Shown one piece after another: positions 14,922 through 23,222 of a DNA stretch of 57,169 nucleotides; within the stretch, counting starts at the first letter, position 1; every line of letters starts with the position of its first letter. The stretch comes from Acd1 sp049973945 (GTDB lineage Archaea; Thermoproteota; Thermoprotei_A; Sulfolobales; Sulfolobaceae): contig JBMFJH010000010.1 of NCBI GenBank assembly GCA_049973945.1, positions 1 through 57,169 of the forward strand. Reading direction: 5' to 3'. Under the pieces are notes generated by a model. It did no database searches, was not told where the DNA came from, and worked only from the letters and a program-made list of their open reading frames with translations. The position numbers were made by a program, and so were the translations under genes.

Positions 14922-16069
14922 GAGTAAATCCCCAACTTCTTCGCTATTTTCTCCAGGAGATTGTCTATTTCAGCCACTACTTCTTGAGCGTACCTCTCCA
15001 CCTTATCGTCCCCCGATTCCCTGCCGAGCGAGATCACCCTCTCCCTCGCCATCTTGAACGACCTGATGAGCTCAATCAACCTAGGGTCGTTCTCGGGAGT
15101 GGACTCCACGAACTTCTGCGTCTCCTTGACGTTCGTTAGTATCTCGTTCAACTCCTTCATGTATCTAATCGGCGTCTTGAGCTCTTCGGACAACAGGGCG
15201 GCGACTTTCTCGAAGTCGTCCTGCTCCCTGGGGGCGATGTACTTAAGCACTATCAGGTCTTCCTCCTCAGCCCTCAGCCTACCGTTAAGCAACGCGTGGG
15301 CTGCAGCTAACTTCATAACCTTACCCTTCCTCCTGTCACTCAGGTGGATGCCCTTCTCCTCGAGCATCATAAAGAGCCTCAGCATCTTGTTCCTTATGGG
15401 GGCCATGTCGACCTTCGATAGGCTCGCGTAGACTAAGTCTAGGTCGCCTACCGTCATTATGGGCTCTTTCACTACCCACTTGGAAGTGAACTCCAGCTCC
15501 CACGCGGCCTGCACGAGTTCAGCCCATTTGTCCTCGCCCACAGGCTTAGTGAAGTGCCTCAGTAGCAGCCTGTCGTAAAGCGCCTCTAGCTCTGGCTCGT
15601 CTGGAACCCTGTTGCTCGCGGCGATCAACGTCCTTAAGGGCGTCTTGATCACGTTATAGCCGTCGTAGATTACGCGTTCGTTCAGGAGAGATAACAGGGC
15701 GTTAAGGATCGCGGAGTTGGCGTTGAATATCTCGTCCAGGAAGGCTATCTCGCTTTCCGGTAGCTTGTCCTTAGTGATCCTCCTGTAAACCCCTTGTTTT
15801 AACGCGTTTATATCGAGCGCGCCAAAGAGCTCCGCTGGCTCCGTGTACTTAGTTAGTAAGTACATGAAGAACTTCGCGTTCAGGAGCTCTGCCGCCCTCC
15901 TTACCAGGGCGGACTTAGCCGTTCCAGGTTCACCAATTAGAATGGCGTGCTCCTTCGTCATGAGGGCTAAGGCGACTATTTTCGCCTCTTCCTCCCTCCC
16001 CACGAAGGGCTCTTTCAGGGCCTCCACGAACCTCTTGGGCAGAGTTAGGACTTTGTTCTCTTCCGCCAA
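14918..16069 (-). CDS. MoxR/RavA-type AAA+ ATPase
   Basis: AAA+ ATPase of the MoxR group. Walker A GEPGTAKS is at about residues 37-44, Walker B IAFLDEIFNAN at about 87-97, sensor 1 IAASNRVPDEPEL at about 128-140, and LYDRLLLRHF carries the arginine finger. The C-terminal third is a helical extension without a clear family, as in RavA-like ATPases. With the downstream VWA protein it forms a two-gene unit comparable to RavA-ViaA, which remodels or loads protein complexes. No obvious client operon adjoins; a convergent phosphatase lies downstream and ssb is divergent upstream. Confidence 0.9.
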   Translation of the reverse strand: MAEENKVLTLPKRFVEALKEPFVGREEEAKIVALALMTKEHAILIGEPGTAKSALVRRAAELLNAKFFMYLLTKYTEPAELFGALDINALKQGVYRRITKDKLPESEIAFLDEIFNANSAILNALLSLLNERVIYDGYNVIKTPLRTLIAASNRVPDEPELEALYDRLLLRHFTKPVGEDKWAELVQAAWELEFTSKWVVKEPIMTVGDLDLVYASLSKVDMAPIRNKMLRLFMMLEEKGIHLSDRRKGKVMKLAAAHALLNGRLRAEEEDLIVLKYIAPREQDDFEKVAALLSEELKTPIRYMKELNEILTNVKETQKFVESTPENDPRLIELIRSFKMARERVISLGRESGDDKVERYAQEVVAEIDNLLEKIAKKLGIYS

Positions 16070-16187
16070 CGGCGATCTGTGAGAATCATCGCGAGTTAAC
16101 TTAATAAAAACACGTTAAGGCGGTCATGTCGTAGTAACGGCCCTGGTTTACGTAACCCGCCTCGTTCTCAACGCGATTTCATCTTGA

Positions 16188-16195
16188 TTTATATA
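16188..16195 (+). promoter_or_regulatory. TATA box of ssb
   Basis: TTTATATA is a near-ideal archaeal TATA element, predicting transcription start near 16217 and a leader of about 25 bases before ATG 16242. The rest of the 172-base gap to the divergent MoxR gene shows A/T-rich promoter sequence for the minus strand at about 16096-16112 and no gene. Confidence 0.65.
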
Positions 16196-16241
16196 CTAGT
16201 AATGAGAGGGGAGGCGGACAAATAGCTCGAGTCGAATCGGA

Positions 16242-16685
16242 ATGTCGGAAGAAAAGGTAGGTAATCTAAAACCGAATCAAGACAACGTATCCGTAACCGT
16301 AAGGGTTTTAGAAGCCTCGGAGCCGAAGGTAATTCAGACGAAGTCCGGTCCGAGAACCATAAGCGAAGCGGTCGTTGGAGACGACACGGGCAGGGTTAAG
16401 TTAACGCTCTGGGGCCAACTCGCTGGTAAAGTCAGACAAGGAATGGTAGTGAAGATAGAGAACGCGTGGACGACTGCTTACAGAGGAAAGGTTCAGCTGA
16501 ACGCAGGAAGCAGATCTAAGGTAACCGAGATGACTGACAGCGACGCCCCGAGCGCCGACCAAATACCAACGAACGAGCCAGAGGCGCCGAACACGCCACC
16601 CAGGAGGAACTTCGGCAGGAGGCCTTACAACAGGAGTTACGGCGGTTACGGTAGGAGGAGTGAAAGCGAGGAGGAAGAAGAATGA
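16242..16685 (+). CDS. ssb: Single-stranded DNA-binding protein (Sulfolobus SSB type)
   Basis: A 147-residue SSB with one N-terminal OB fold (residues about 1-115) and a flexible tail. Base-stacking aromatics are visible as the tryptophans in TLWGQ (about 56) and ENAWTTAYRG (about 75), with tyrosine at the place where S. solfataricus SSB has Phe79. The tail has an RGG-like arginine/glycine/tyrosine stretch and ends in a run of glutamates, the acidic tip that recruits partner proteins. It protects single strands in replication and repair and melts DNA. It has a strong TATA promoter, and its stop overlaps the start of a PqqD-like gene (ATGA). Confidence 0.96.
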   Translation: MSEEKVGNLKPNQDNVSVTVRVLEASEPKVIQTKSGPRTISEAVVGDDTGRVKLTLWGQLAGKVRQGMVVKIENAWTTAYRGKVQLNAGSRSKVTEMTDSDAPSADQIPTNEPEAPNTPPRRNFGRRPYNRSYGGYGRRSESEEEEE

Positions 16686-16963
16686 ACTACGAAGAAATTA
16701 AGGGCAACAAGCCCGTCAAGAAGGGCCAAGTCGTGGACGTGCTAGAAGACCAGGACAGCTACGTTATTCAGCTCGACGAGGACAGGGTCTACCAGGTCGC
16801 TTCGATAGCGTACTACGTTTGGGAAATGTGCGACGGAACCAGGACGGTTCAGGACATAGTGGCCGAGATAAGCAAGGCGGCGAACCTGAGCGAGCAGGAG
16901 GTCAGCGGCCCCGTAACACAAATCCTCGAAGAGCTCAGCAAGGCTGAGCTCATAGCTATGTGA
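16682..16963 (+). CDS. PqqD-like small protein co-transcribed with ssb
   Basis: A 93-residue protein with the PqqD-like winged-helix outline: N-terminal strands ending in YQVASIAYYVWEMCDGTRTVQDIVAEIS (about 36-63) and a C-terminal helical region that resembles peptide-chaperone RRE domains. In RiPP pathways such domains bind leader peptides for a radical SAM enzyme, but none is encoded here. Its ATG overlaps the ssb stop by 4 bp, so it is translated with SSB. The function in this setting is unknown; a protein-tail recognition role is conceivable. A T-rich stretch follows at 16964-16990. Confidence 0.8.
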   Translation: MNYEEIKGNKPVKKGQVVDVLEDQDSYVIQLDEDRVYQVASIAYYVWEMCDGTRTVQDIVAEISKAANLSEQEVSGPVTQILEELSKAELIAM

Positions 16964-17015
16964 ATTTTTGGAAAATAGCTGAACTTTTTTATCTAGGCTT
17001 AATCGCTCTCAGGAA

Positions 17016-17936
17016 ATGAGGGTAATTTCGCCGTCCAGCTCCGCCAACCTAGGGTCAGGGTACGACGTTCTAGCAGTGGCTCACGATGCTTTCTTCGACG
17101 TCCTGGAAATAGAGGCTCGGCCGTCCACTGAGATCGACGTCGCGATCGAGTCGGAAGGGGTCCCGCTCGACGCTAGGAAGAACAGCGCATCTTACGCCGT
17201 CCTGAGGATGCTCGAGGAGCTGAACATAAAGCAGAAGGTGAAGATCAGGCTCTGGAAGGGAGTCCCCGCGGGCTTAGGCTTGGGCTCCAGCGGGGCCTCG
17301 GCGGCTGGAGCCGTGGTCGGCGTCAACGAGGCGTTGAAGCTGAACCTCTCGAAGGACGAGCTAGTGAAGTTCGCGTCTTACGGCGAGGAGGCCGCGGCGG
17401 GGTCAGCCCACCCCGACAACGTAGCCGCCAGCGTCGTCGGGGGCTTCGTCGCCGTGGTGAGCCAGTCCCCCCTCAAAGTAGTCAGCATCCCTCACAACGT
17501 AGACGTGGAGTTCGTGCTCTTCATCCCAGAAGTCAGGATCGAGCAGAAAACGATGAAGGCCAGGGAGTTAGTCCCCAAGGAGATCCCCACGAAGAAGTAC
17601 GTGGAGAACCTGAGGTTTGCCACCGCCTTGATCGTGGGCCTTCAGAAGGGGGACAGGGATCTCATAAGGCTGGGACTTAACGACGAGATAGTGGAGAAGG
17701 CTAGGGAGCCGCTGTTCCCCTACTACCCCAGGCTCAAAGAGATGGCGCTGAAGCACAACGCAGTCGGGGCGTGCGTCAGCGGAGCTGGGCCGAGCGTGCT
17801 TGTCTTCGTAGACGACAAGACGGACAAGGACGGGCTGATCAAGGACGGGCTGAACGTGTGCGAGGCCTTCGGGATAAGGTGTAAAGTTAAATTAGCTAGA
17901 GCGACACACGGTGCGAGAGTTGAGGGAAGCGACTAG
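17016..17936 (+). CDS. thrB: Homoserine kinase
   Basis: GHMP-family kinase phosphorylating L-homoserine for threonine (and, in some organisms, methionine) synthesis. Motif 1 is SSSANLGSGYDVLAVA (about residues 6-21), the ATP-binding motif 2 is PAGLGLGSSGASAAG (about 84-98), and motif 3 is GACVSGAGPSVLVF (about 250-263). SAHPDNVAAS (about 130-139) holds the substrate-region aspartate. The length of 306 is typical. The ATG at 17016 follows a T-rich terminator/promoter zone. The next gene starts inside its last 26 bases, so homoserine-derived metabolism is coupled. Confidence 0.95.
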   Translation: MRVISPSSSANLGSGYDVLAVAHDAFFDVLEIEARPSTEIDVAIESEGVPLDARKNSASYAVLRMLEELNIKQKVKIRLWKGVPAGLGLGSSGASAAGAVVGVNEALKLNLSKDELVKFASYGEEAAAGSAHPDNVAASVVGGFVAVVSQSPLKVVSIPHNVDVEFVLFIPEVRIEQKTMKARELVPKEIPTKKYVENLRFATALIVGLQKGDRDLIRLGLNDEIVEKAREPLFPYYPRLKEMALKHNAVGACVSGAGPSVLVFVDDKTDKDGLIKDGLNVCEAFGIRCKVKLARATHGARVEGSD

Positions 17937-19047
17937 GATCGCGAGGGAAACCATCGACGAGAAGACCGGTGCGATCACGACCCCTATTTATCAGACGGCC
18001 GCCTTCGACTTCCCTCAAGGAGAGAAGTACAGGTACTCAAGGGAGTTGAACCCCACCGTAGAGGAGCTCAACAGGAAGATAGCCGAGGCCGAGAAGACGG
18101 AGATGGGAGTGTCGTTCTCGTCGGGCATGGGCGCCATTTCGTCGACCGCGTTCGCCCTCCTCAAGCCCGGAGGGAGGGTTCTGATTCACGTGGACGTCTT
18201 CGCCAGGACCCTCAGGTTTTTCAAAGACCTCCTCGGCAGGTTCGGGGTGCAAACGGTAGTCACCCCGCCGGGGAACGAGAAGTTCCTGGAGTTCCTCAAC
18301 TCGGGGAACTTCGACTTGGTCTTCGTGGAGTCGATCTCGAACCCGTTGCTGCGCGTTATGGACGTCGAGACGATCAGCAAAGTGGTGAGCGAGAAAGGGG
18401 GGATCCTGGCCGTAGACAACACGATCGCGACCCCGATAAACGAGAACCCCGCCGACTTCGGAGCTCACGTGATAATCCACAGCGCCTCAAAGTTCATTTC
18501 AGGACATAACGACGTGATCGCCGGACTTGCCGCGGGTAAGAAGGACCTCATGGAGAAGATCGACATGACCCGCAGGACTTTGGGCACCTCGCTCGACCCG
18601 CACGCGGCTTACCTCGTGATCAGGGGCTTCAAGACCCTGAAGGTCAGAATGGAGGCGATACACAGGAACGCCATGGCGATCGCGGAATTCCTCTCGGAGC
18701 ACCCCAAGGTCAAGAAGGTGTACTACCCTGGCCTCCCCTCCCACGAGGACCACTCGCTCGCCCGCAGGCTGTTGAGGGGCTTCGGCGGAGTGCTGAGCTT
18801 CGAGATCAAAGGGGGCAGGGAAGAAGTGTACAAGCTAATGAGGAACCTGAAGGTGATTTTAAGAGCTCAAACGATCGGGGGGATCAATTCGACCATTTCC
18901 CACCCTCTAACCATGTCGCACAGAACCTTAACGAAGGACGAGGCTGAAATAGCGGGAATAAGCGAGTCGTTGGTCAGACTCTCGGTTGGGATCGAGGATC
19001 AGAACGACCTCATTGAGGACTTAGACAACTCGCTCAGGTCTTTGTAA
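17911..19047 (+). CDS. Cystathionine gamma-synthase-type PLP enzyme
   Basis: Cys/Met-metabolism PLP-dependent enzyme, 378 residues. The PLP lysine lies in SASKFISGHND (about residues 190-200). YRYSRELNPTVEELNRKIAEAE (about 40-61) and FSSGMGAISS (about 69-78) are the usual cofactor-phosphate segments. The C-terminal RLSVGIEDQNDLIEDL is also characteristic. It could be a cystathionine gamma-synthase, gamma-lyase or O-acyl/O-phosphohomoserine sulfhydrylase. Its 26-bp overlap with homoserine kinase suggests that O-phosphohomoserine is the substrate (inference). Start is GTG 17911. Confidence 0.88.
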   Translation: MRELREATRIARETIDEKTGAITTPIYQTAAFDFPQGEKYRYSRELNPTVEELNRKIAEAEKTEMGVSFSSGMGAISSTAFALLKPGGRVLIHVDVFARTLRFFKDLLGRFGVQTVVTPPGNEKFLEFLNSGNFDLVFVESISNPLLRVMDVETISKVVSEKGGILAVDNTIATPINENPADFGAHVIIHSASKFISGHNDVIAGLAAGKKDLMEKIDMTRRTLGTSLDPHAAYLVIRGFKTLKVRMEAIHRNAMAIAEFLSEHPKVKKVYYPGLPSHEDHSLARRLLRGFGGVLSFEIKGGREEVYKLMRNLKVILRAQTIGGINSTISHPLTMSHRTLTKDEAEIAGISESLVRLSVGIEDQNDLIEDLDNSLRSL

Positions 19048-19360
19048 AACCCTTCAGCCTGTTCCTTATTTCGCTCTCCAGGATCGTTTTGATCTCGCCC
19101 CTGTGCAACCTAGTCAAGTGAAGGAACATCCCCTTCTTTGTGAAGGGCCCTTTACTGCACAGCTTACAAAACAGCAGACCGTTCGAGTCTTGAACTACCT
19201 GGCTCGCGGTCGCTACTACGGAGGCCTTGGCTATCTCGAGTAAGCCTATGCTGACGAGCCTCTCGAACTCTTCGTCATCGACGTGCATCCTCGAGGCGAC
19301 TTTCGCGGTTAGCTCTACGAGCTTCTCGGCGGTTACCGAAACGGAGGACTGCAACCTCAT
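19034..19360 (-). CDS. C2H2 zinc-finger-like small protein
   Basis: A 108-residue protein with one zinc-finger-like motif, C-x2-C-x12-H-x4-H, at about residues 65-86 (CKLC...HLTRLH), preceded by a helical N-terminus with many valine/alanine residues and followed by a basic tail. It may bind DNA or RNA. Its ATG start overlaps the stop of the tail-anchored gene (4 bp), so the two are one unit. Its 3' end overlaps the convergent PLP-enzyme gene by 14 bases. The family is not recognised. Confidence 0.7.
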   Translation of the reverse strand: MRLQSSVSVTAEKLVELTAKVASRMHVDDEEFERLVSIGLLEIAKASVVATASQVVQDSNGLLFCKLCSKGPFTKKGMFLHLTRLHRGEIKTILESEIRNRLKGFTKT

Positions 19361-19863
19361 CCCCTGGAGATCACGATGGCTAGGGCCGTGGCTATTACGG
19401 CAATTAAACTAGAGAGAGTCGACCGAGGGTCGGTGAAGTCGATGTAGTCCTTCAGCTCGGTGACGTCTACTCCCAACCCGTCAAGGAGCTTCACGACGTA
19501 GTAGAACACTTCCTTGACATCGTTGGTCTCTACCGAGTCGGAAACCTTCAACCTGCTCACGGCGTCCAATAGGGAGGCCAGCTCGCCCTCCGTCATTCTC
19601 TGGAATATAGACGTTATGTCGCCCTTGATCCTATCCCCCAAGACCTCTGCCAGGCCTGAAGTGTACATTATCGGCGTTACGGTCTCCAGCCATGCGTCAA
19701 AGTGCTTCAGGAGCGCGTCCTTTGCCACGTCGTCGAACTCGCCCAACTCTTTGAGGAGCGATGCCGTGCTTATGGCGGAGGCCAACTCGGAGCCGTAGGA
19801 AACCTCTGGTTCGGGTGCTTCCGTGAAAGTTACGCTCTCGAGGAGCTCCTCCGTCCAGTCCAT
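19357..19863 (-). CDS. Protein of unknown function with C-terminal membrane anchor
   Basis: A 168-residue acidic, mostly helical protein whose last 20 residues (from about 149) form a single hydrophobic segment ending in a short SRG tail. It looks tail-anchored, with the soluble domain in the cytoplasm. No family is recognised. It is translated ahead of the zinc-finger protein with a 4-bp overlap, suggesting a membrane-tethered partner for that protein. It is transcribed divergently from the DUF1152 gene. Confidence 0.7.
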   Translation of the reverse strand: MDWTEELLESVTFTEAPEPEVSYGSELASAISTASLLKELGEFDDVAKDALLKHFDAWLETVTPIMYTSGLAEVLGDRIKGDITSIFQRMTEGELASLLDAVSRLKVSDSVETNDVKEVFYYVVKLLDGLGVDVTELKDYIDFTDPRSTLSSLIAVIATALAIVISRG

Positions 19864-19993
19864 CGAATATAATGGCTAAGGGGTGTTTCTCTTAAACAGG
19901 GTAGGGATCTAATACTTCAAGAGACTCGCATAATACTTTATCCTGAAAAAGCCTTTGAAGGTTCCAAGCGTAGAGGCGTAAGAGGTTTTAACT

Positions 19994-21013
19994 TTGGCGA
20001 AGAGGGCGCTTGTTCTCGGGATAGGCGGAGGAGGTGACGCGGTCTCTGGGATAGTTGTCAAGAAGTACCTCGAACGCATGGGCTATGACGTGATCTTAGG
20101 GGCCGTCATTTGGGAGAGGTTCGTCGTGGACCCCATCCCTGGCCCGGTTTGCGCGGAAGACCTGATCAATTACAAGCCGTACTCTAGATCCCTTTACTGG
20201 GTCAACGGGGACACTGAAGCGGTTAGGGGTGAGAAGGCGCGAGCTATAGTGCCCCAGCTTTCGAGAGTCCTCAAGGTCTTGGGAGAGAGAGGGCTGGGAG
20301 TGTGCGTCCGCTGGGCCCCGCAGTCCCTGGCAGAGGAGCTCAGGCAGTTCGCTGAAGATTACCGGGTAGAGAAAATCGTGGGAGTGGACGCAGGGGGCGA
20401 CGTGCTGGCCAAAGGCTGTGAGCCGACTCTAGGGAGTCCCCTGATCGATTTCGCGATGCTCTTGACGCTGGAGGCCTTAGAGAGGGACTTGAACGCTGAA
20501 CTGGCGGTCATGGGGTTGGGTAGCGACGGGGAGCTGGACCCTAACTACCTCTTGGAAAGGGTCTCGGAAGTGGCCTCGAAGGGCGGACTCACGGACATTA
20601 AGGGATACGACGAGGAGAGCTACATGACGGTCGGTAAAGTCCTCGAATTGACAGAAACCGAGGCCTCTAAGCTCCCCTGGCTAGCCTTCAAAGGGTTCTA
20701 CGGCCCCTACACGCTGAGGGGAGGCCTGAGGAAAGTCAACGTGAGTCCGCTGATGGCGATCGCGTTCTTCATGAAGCCCTCAGTTGTAGGGAGCACCTCC
20801 CCGCTGTACCAGGCGCTGAAAGGATCGAGAGATTTAGAGGAAGTGAGGAAGAAAATGAACGAACTCGGGATCTTCACGGAGTACGACCTCGAGATCGAGT
20901 TGTTCAGATTAACGAACTACGGTAGGAGGAAGGCGAATTGGAACGACGTGATAAAGGCCAGGGAGATAGGGAGGAATAGACTCGGGCCGCTGAAGCTGAA
21001 GTGCGCAGATTAG
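19994..21013 (+). CDS. DUF1152 family protein
   Basis: A 339-residue protein matching archaeal DUF1152. The glycine-rich N-terminus LGIGGGGDAVSG (about residues 8-19) suggests a nucleotide- or phosphate-binding loop. GVDAGGDVL (about 133-141), LGSPLIDF and GLGSDGELD (about 173-181) are further conserved glycine/aspartate segments. The function is not established; the fold may be Rossmann-like. TTG start 19994. The 130-base gap upstream holds a TATA-like ACTTTAT at about 19936 and no gene. Confidence 0.82.
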   Translation: MAKRALVLGIGGGGDAVSGIVVKKYLERMGYDVILGAVIWERFVVDPIPGPVCAEDLINYKPYSRSLYWVNGDTEAVRGEKARAIVPQLSRVLKVLGERGLGVCVRWAPQSLAEELRQFAEDYRVEKIVGVDAGGDVLAKGCEPTLGSPLIDFAMLLTLEALERDLNAELAVMGLGSDGELDPNYLLERVSEVASKGGLTDIKGYDEESYMTVGKVLELTETEASKLPWLAFKGFYGPYTLRGGLRKVNVSPLMAIAFFMKPSVVGSTSPLYQALKGSRDLEEVRKKMNELGIFTEYDLEIELFRLTNYGRRKANWNDVIKAREIGRNRLGPLKLKCAD

Positions 21014-21050
21014 AACTGTTTATTAATTCTGTTAGAGAAATACACGCGGG

Positions 21051-21584
21051 TTGGGCGTACTCGAAGAGCTAATGGAACAGTACGGCTTGACCGAAGAGGA
21101 CTTGGACTTCGCGCTGAGGAGGGCTAAGGGCATCCTCTTGGGCTACGCCATGGAGCACAAGGCTTTCAGGGTACTGACGAGCCTCGACTTTCAGGACGTG
21201 AGGTTCGTGGATAAGCCCACCCACGACTTCGAGGCCGTGAAGGGCGGCGATAAGTACTACATTGAAGTGAAGGCCACGAAGAGGTCGCCGACGAAGGAGT
21301 ACAGCGCTCACAAGCTCGCGATGATTGCGACTTTGGACGGAATTCACGCCACCCTCATTATGAAGCCCGAGCCCAAGCTCTACGTGACCGAGGAGATATT
21401 GAGCGAGCCCAAGCGCATACTTCTCAGGTTCTTCAGGGAGCTTTACAAGGGGGATCAGGAAAGCCTGAAGGTCTTCCTTTCCGACGAAAAAGTGCTAGCG
21501 ACGCTCGCGAACTACAAGAGGGTTTTGCAGCAGTATAAGGTAAGCCTCGACGCGTTAGGGGATCAGGAGGAGCGCGTCCTGTAG
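21051..21584 (+). CDS. PD-(D/E)XK nuclease-like protein
   Basis: A 177-residue protein with a restriction-endonuclease-like core: an N-terminal helix with a conserved glutamate (GYAMEHKAFRVL, about 32-43), then THDFEAVKGGDKYYIEVKATK (about 58-79) giving the D-x(13)-E-V-K signature, with lysines following. This spacing suits a PD-(D/E)XK phosphodiesterase fold, but nuclease activity is unproven. TTG start 21051. Its 3' end overlaps the convergent KH-protein gene by 22 bases. It is not adjacent to any methylase, so it is probably a repair or housekeeping nuclease rather than part of a restriction system. Confidence 0.7.
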   Translation: MGVLEELMEQYGLTEEDLDFALRRAKGILLGYAMEHKAFRVLTSLDFQDVRFVDKPTHDFEAVKGGDKYYIEVKATKRSPTKEYSAHKLAMIATLDGIHATLIMKPEPKLYVTEEILSEPKRILLRFFRELYKGDQESLKVFLSDEKVLATLANYKRVLQQYKVSLDALGDQEERVL

Positions 21585-22078
21585 GACAGTTCGGCTTTGT
21601 CGAGGTACTCGTAAACAGTCTTGTGCTGTCTTCCCTCCAACAACATCTCTACCGCTTTCCTCGCTATCTCTACCTGATCCGAAAGCCCTAAGATCGCTAT
21701 CGCGTTGTCCGTTATCACAAGGCTGACCCCCGTGTACTCCTGGATTATCTTCTTGGTCTTCCCCTTTTCCCCGATCACCCTGCCCTTCAACCTCCTGGCG
21801 TCTTCTGCCCCGCTCGCGTAGTCCTTCAACTCTATCACGTGGAGAGCGTAGTCGTCGGACAGGAGCTTCATCGCGTCCCCTATGCTGAAGCCGTAAGCCA
21901 AGGCCTTGAACGCGTTTATGGCCTTGAAGGCGGTGTAGGGGTCAGACTCGCCAGGGGAGATCTTAATCGCCTTCGTCCTCTCGTCAATTTCGACCTTGAT
22001 TCCGAGCTTCTTCTGAAGCGCGTCAGCGAGCTTCTTTGCTTCCTCCATCCTCTCGTCGGGAACTGAAACGTAGTACAA
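21563..22078 (-). CDS. KH-domain RNA-binding protein (Pno1/Dim2-like)
   Basis: A 171-residue protein with two KH-like domains. The second contains the GxxG loop as VIGEKGKTKKIIQEYTGV (about 100-117). The first is degenerate. In archaea and eukaryotes this family (Pno1/Dim2/Krr1) acts in small-subunit ribosome maturation at the 3' end of 16S/18S rRNA. It is encoded directly after the Rio1 kinase and aIF1A genes, the conserved archaeal arrangement. TTG start 22078, four bases after the Rio1 stop. Confidence 0.92.
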   Translation of the reverse strand: MYYVSVPDERMEEAKKLADALQKKLGIKVEIDERTKAIKISPGESDPYTAFKAINAFKALAYGFSIGDAMKLLSDDYALHVIELKDYASGAEDARRLKGRVIGEKGKTKKIIQEYTGVSLVITDNAIAILGLSDQVEIARKAVEMLLEGRQHKTVYEYLDKAELSYRTRSS

Positions 22079-22082
22079 GGCT

Positions 22083-22847
22083 TCAGAACCCTTGAGCTAT
22101 TTTCTCCCAAAGATCTCTAAAAACGCTTTCTGGATCCTCCACTTCCACGCCCTTCGACTCGAAGAACCTCGTTACGTTTCGGAGGTCCCTCAGGAGCAGT
22201 TCGTTTGCGTTCTGATGAGTAACCGTAACCGCCTGGCTCACGTCTATGATGTAGCACTTGCCGTCGTACACCATGATGTTGTACTCGCTGAGGTCGCCGT
22301 GGACGAGCCTCGCTTTCAGTACCATGTTTCGGATCTGTAGCATGACGTCGTCGTAGAGGCCCTTGGTTATTTCTTCATCCGGCAGTTCCCTTAATAGAGG
22401 AGCCCTCACCCCGTCCTCCCCGATGAACTCCATCGCGAGCACGTTTTCGTAAACGAGCAAGGGCTTGGGTACCCTCACGTCGTTGTTGTACATCTTCTCG
22501 AGGTTGCCGAACTCCTTCCTAGCCCAGACGGTTAAGAGTTGCCTAGTGTTCGATACCTTGACGCCCTCGAACCTCGGGTCGCCAAAGGTGTACCTCTCTA
22601 TGGCCTTCTTGCTCTGAGCCGTGGAGACGTAGTAGATTTTCAGCGCGATCCATTGGCCGTCGTAAGTGACGGCAGGGTAAACTTTAGCCTCTTTACCCGA
22701 GGAAATCGCTCCAAAAACGTTCTTTATTTTTAGTCTCCTGCTTACCTGGATGATATTCAGATAAGTTCTAGGATCTATCGTGCTGTCTACGACCTTGAAG
22801 AGGTCTTCGTCCTTACGCCTCTTCTCCTCCTTCCTCTTTCTCTCCAA
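22083..22847 (-). CDS. rio1: RIO1-type serine/threonine kinase
   Basis: Atypical kinase for late small-subunit ribosome maturation. It has a highly basic N-terminus, the RIO nucleotide loop AISSGKEAKVYPA (about 47-59), the catalytic loop HGDLSEYNIM (about 190-199) and the metal-binding IIDVSQAV (about 206-213). Its 254 residues match archaeal Rio1. It sits between aIF1A and the Pno1-like KH gene, with which it acts. The gaps are three and four bases, so the three genes form one operon. Confidence 0.96.
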   Translation of the reverse strand: MERKRKEEKRRKDEDLFKVVDSTIDPRTYLNIIQVSRRLKIKNVFGAISSGKEAKVYPAVTYDGQWIALKIYYVSTAQSKKAIERYTFGDPRFEGVKVSNTRQLLTVWARKEFGNLEKMYNNDVRVPKPLLVYENVLAMEFIGEDGVRAPLLRELPDEEITKGLYDDVMLQIRNMVLKARLVHGDLSEYNIMVYDGKCYIIDVSQAVTVTHQNANELLLRDLRNVTRFFESKGVEVEDPESVFRDLWEKIAQGF

Positions 22848-22850
22848 ACC

Positions 22851-23174
22851 TCATCCTCTTAACTGCTCGAGCACGTCCTTGTCGACGACCCCTTCCTCAA
22901 TCAGCTTCCTCAGCTCCGACTCCTCGTAACGGTAGACTATGTCGCACTTGGTGGGCTGGAAGTCCCAAGGCTGGGCTATAACGACGTCGCCCTCCCTGAT
23001 CCACATCCTCTTCTTGTACTTGCCCGGGATCCTCCCCATCCTTTCTTTGCCGTCTAAGCAAACGACCTGTACGTGCTCCGCCCCGAGCATTTTCTTGACT
23101 ACGCAGATCACCTCGTAGGACTCGGGTTTCCTCAGTTCCTTAACCTGCGGCTGTTCCGTCTTCTTTCTAGCCAA
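22851..23174 (-). CDS. Translation initiation factor aIF-1A
   Basis: A 107-residue OB-fold factor of the IF1/eIF1A family, with the typical KMLGAEHVQVVCLDGKERMGRIPGK stretch broken across strands (about residues 28-52) and the basic IPGKYKKRMWIREGD segment (about 49-63). It binds the A site of the small ribosomal subunit during initiation. It has a basic N-terminal tail but lacks the long eukaryotic acidic tail. First gene of the aIF1A-Rio1-KH operon. Confidence 0.97.
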   Translation of the reverse strand: MARKKTEQPQVKELRKPESYEVICVVKKMLGAEHVQVVCLDGKERMGRIPGKYKKRMWIREGDVVIAQPWDFQPTKCDIVYRYEESELRKLIEEGVVDKDVLEQLRG

Positions 23175-23222
23175 CTAGAACATCACCAGTTTGGTCTCTT
23201 CAAAGAACCTTGAGCTAAAAAG

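Noticed and set aside
21051..21584. Restriction endonuclease of a restriction-modification system
   Set aside because: Although the fold looks like PD-(D/E)XK, no methyltransferase or specificity gene is nearby.
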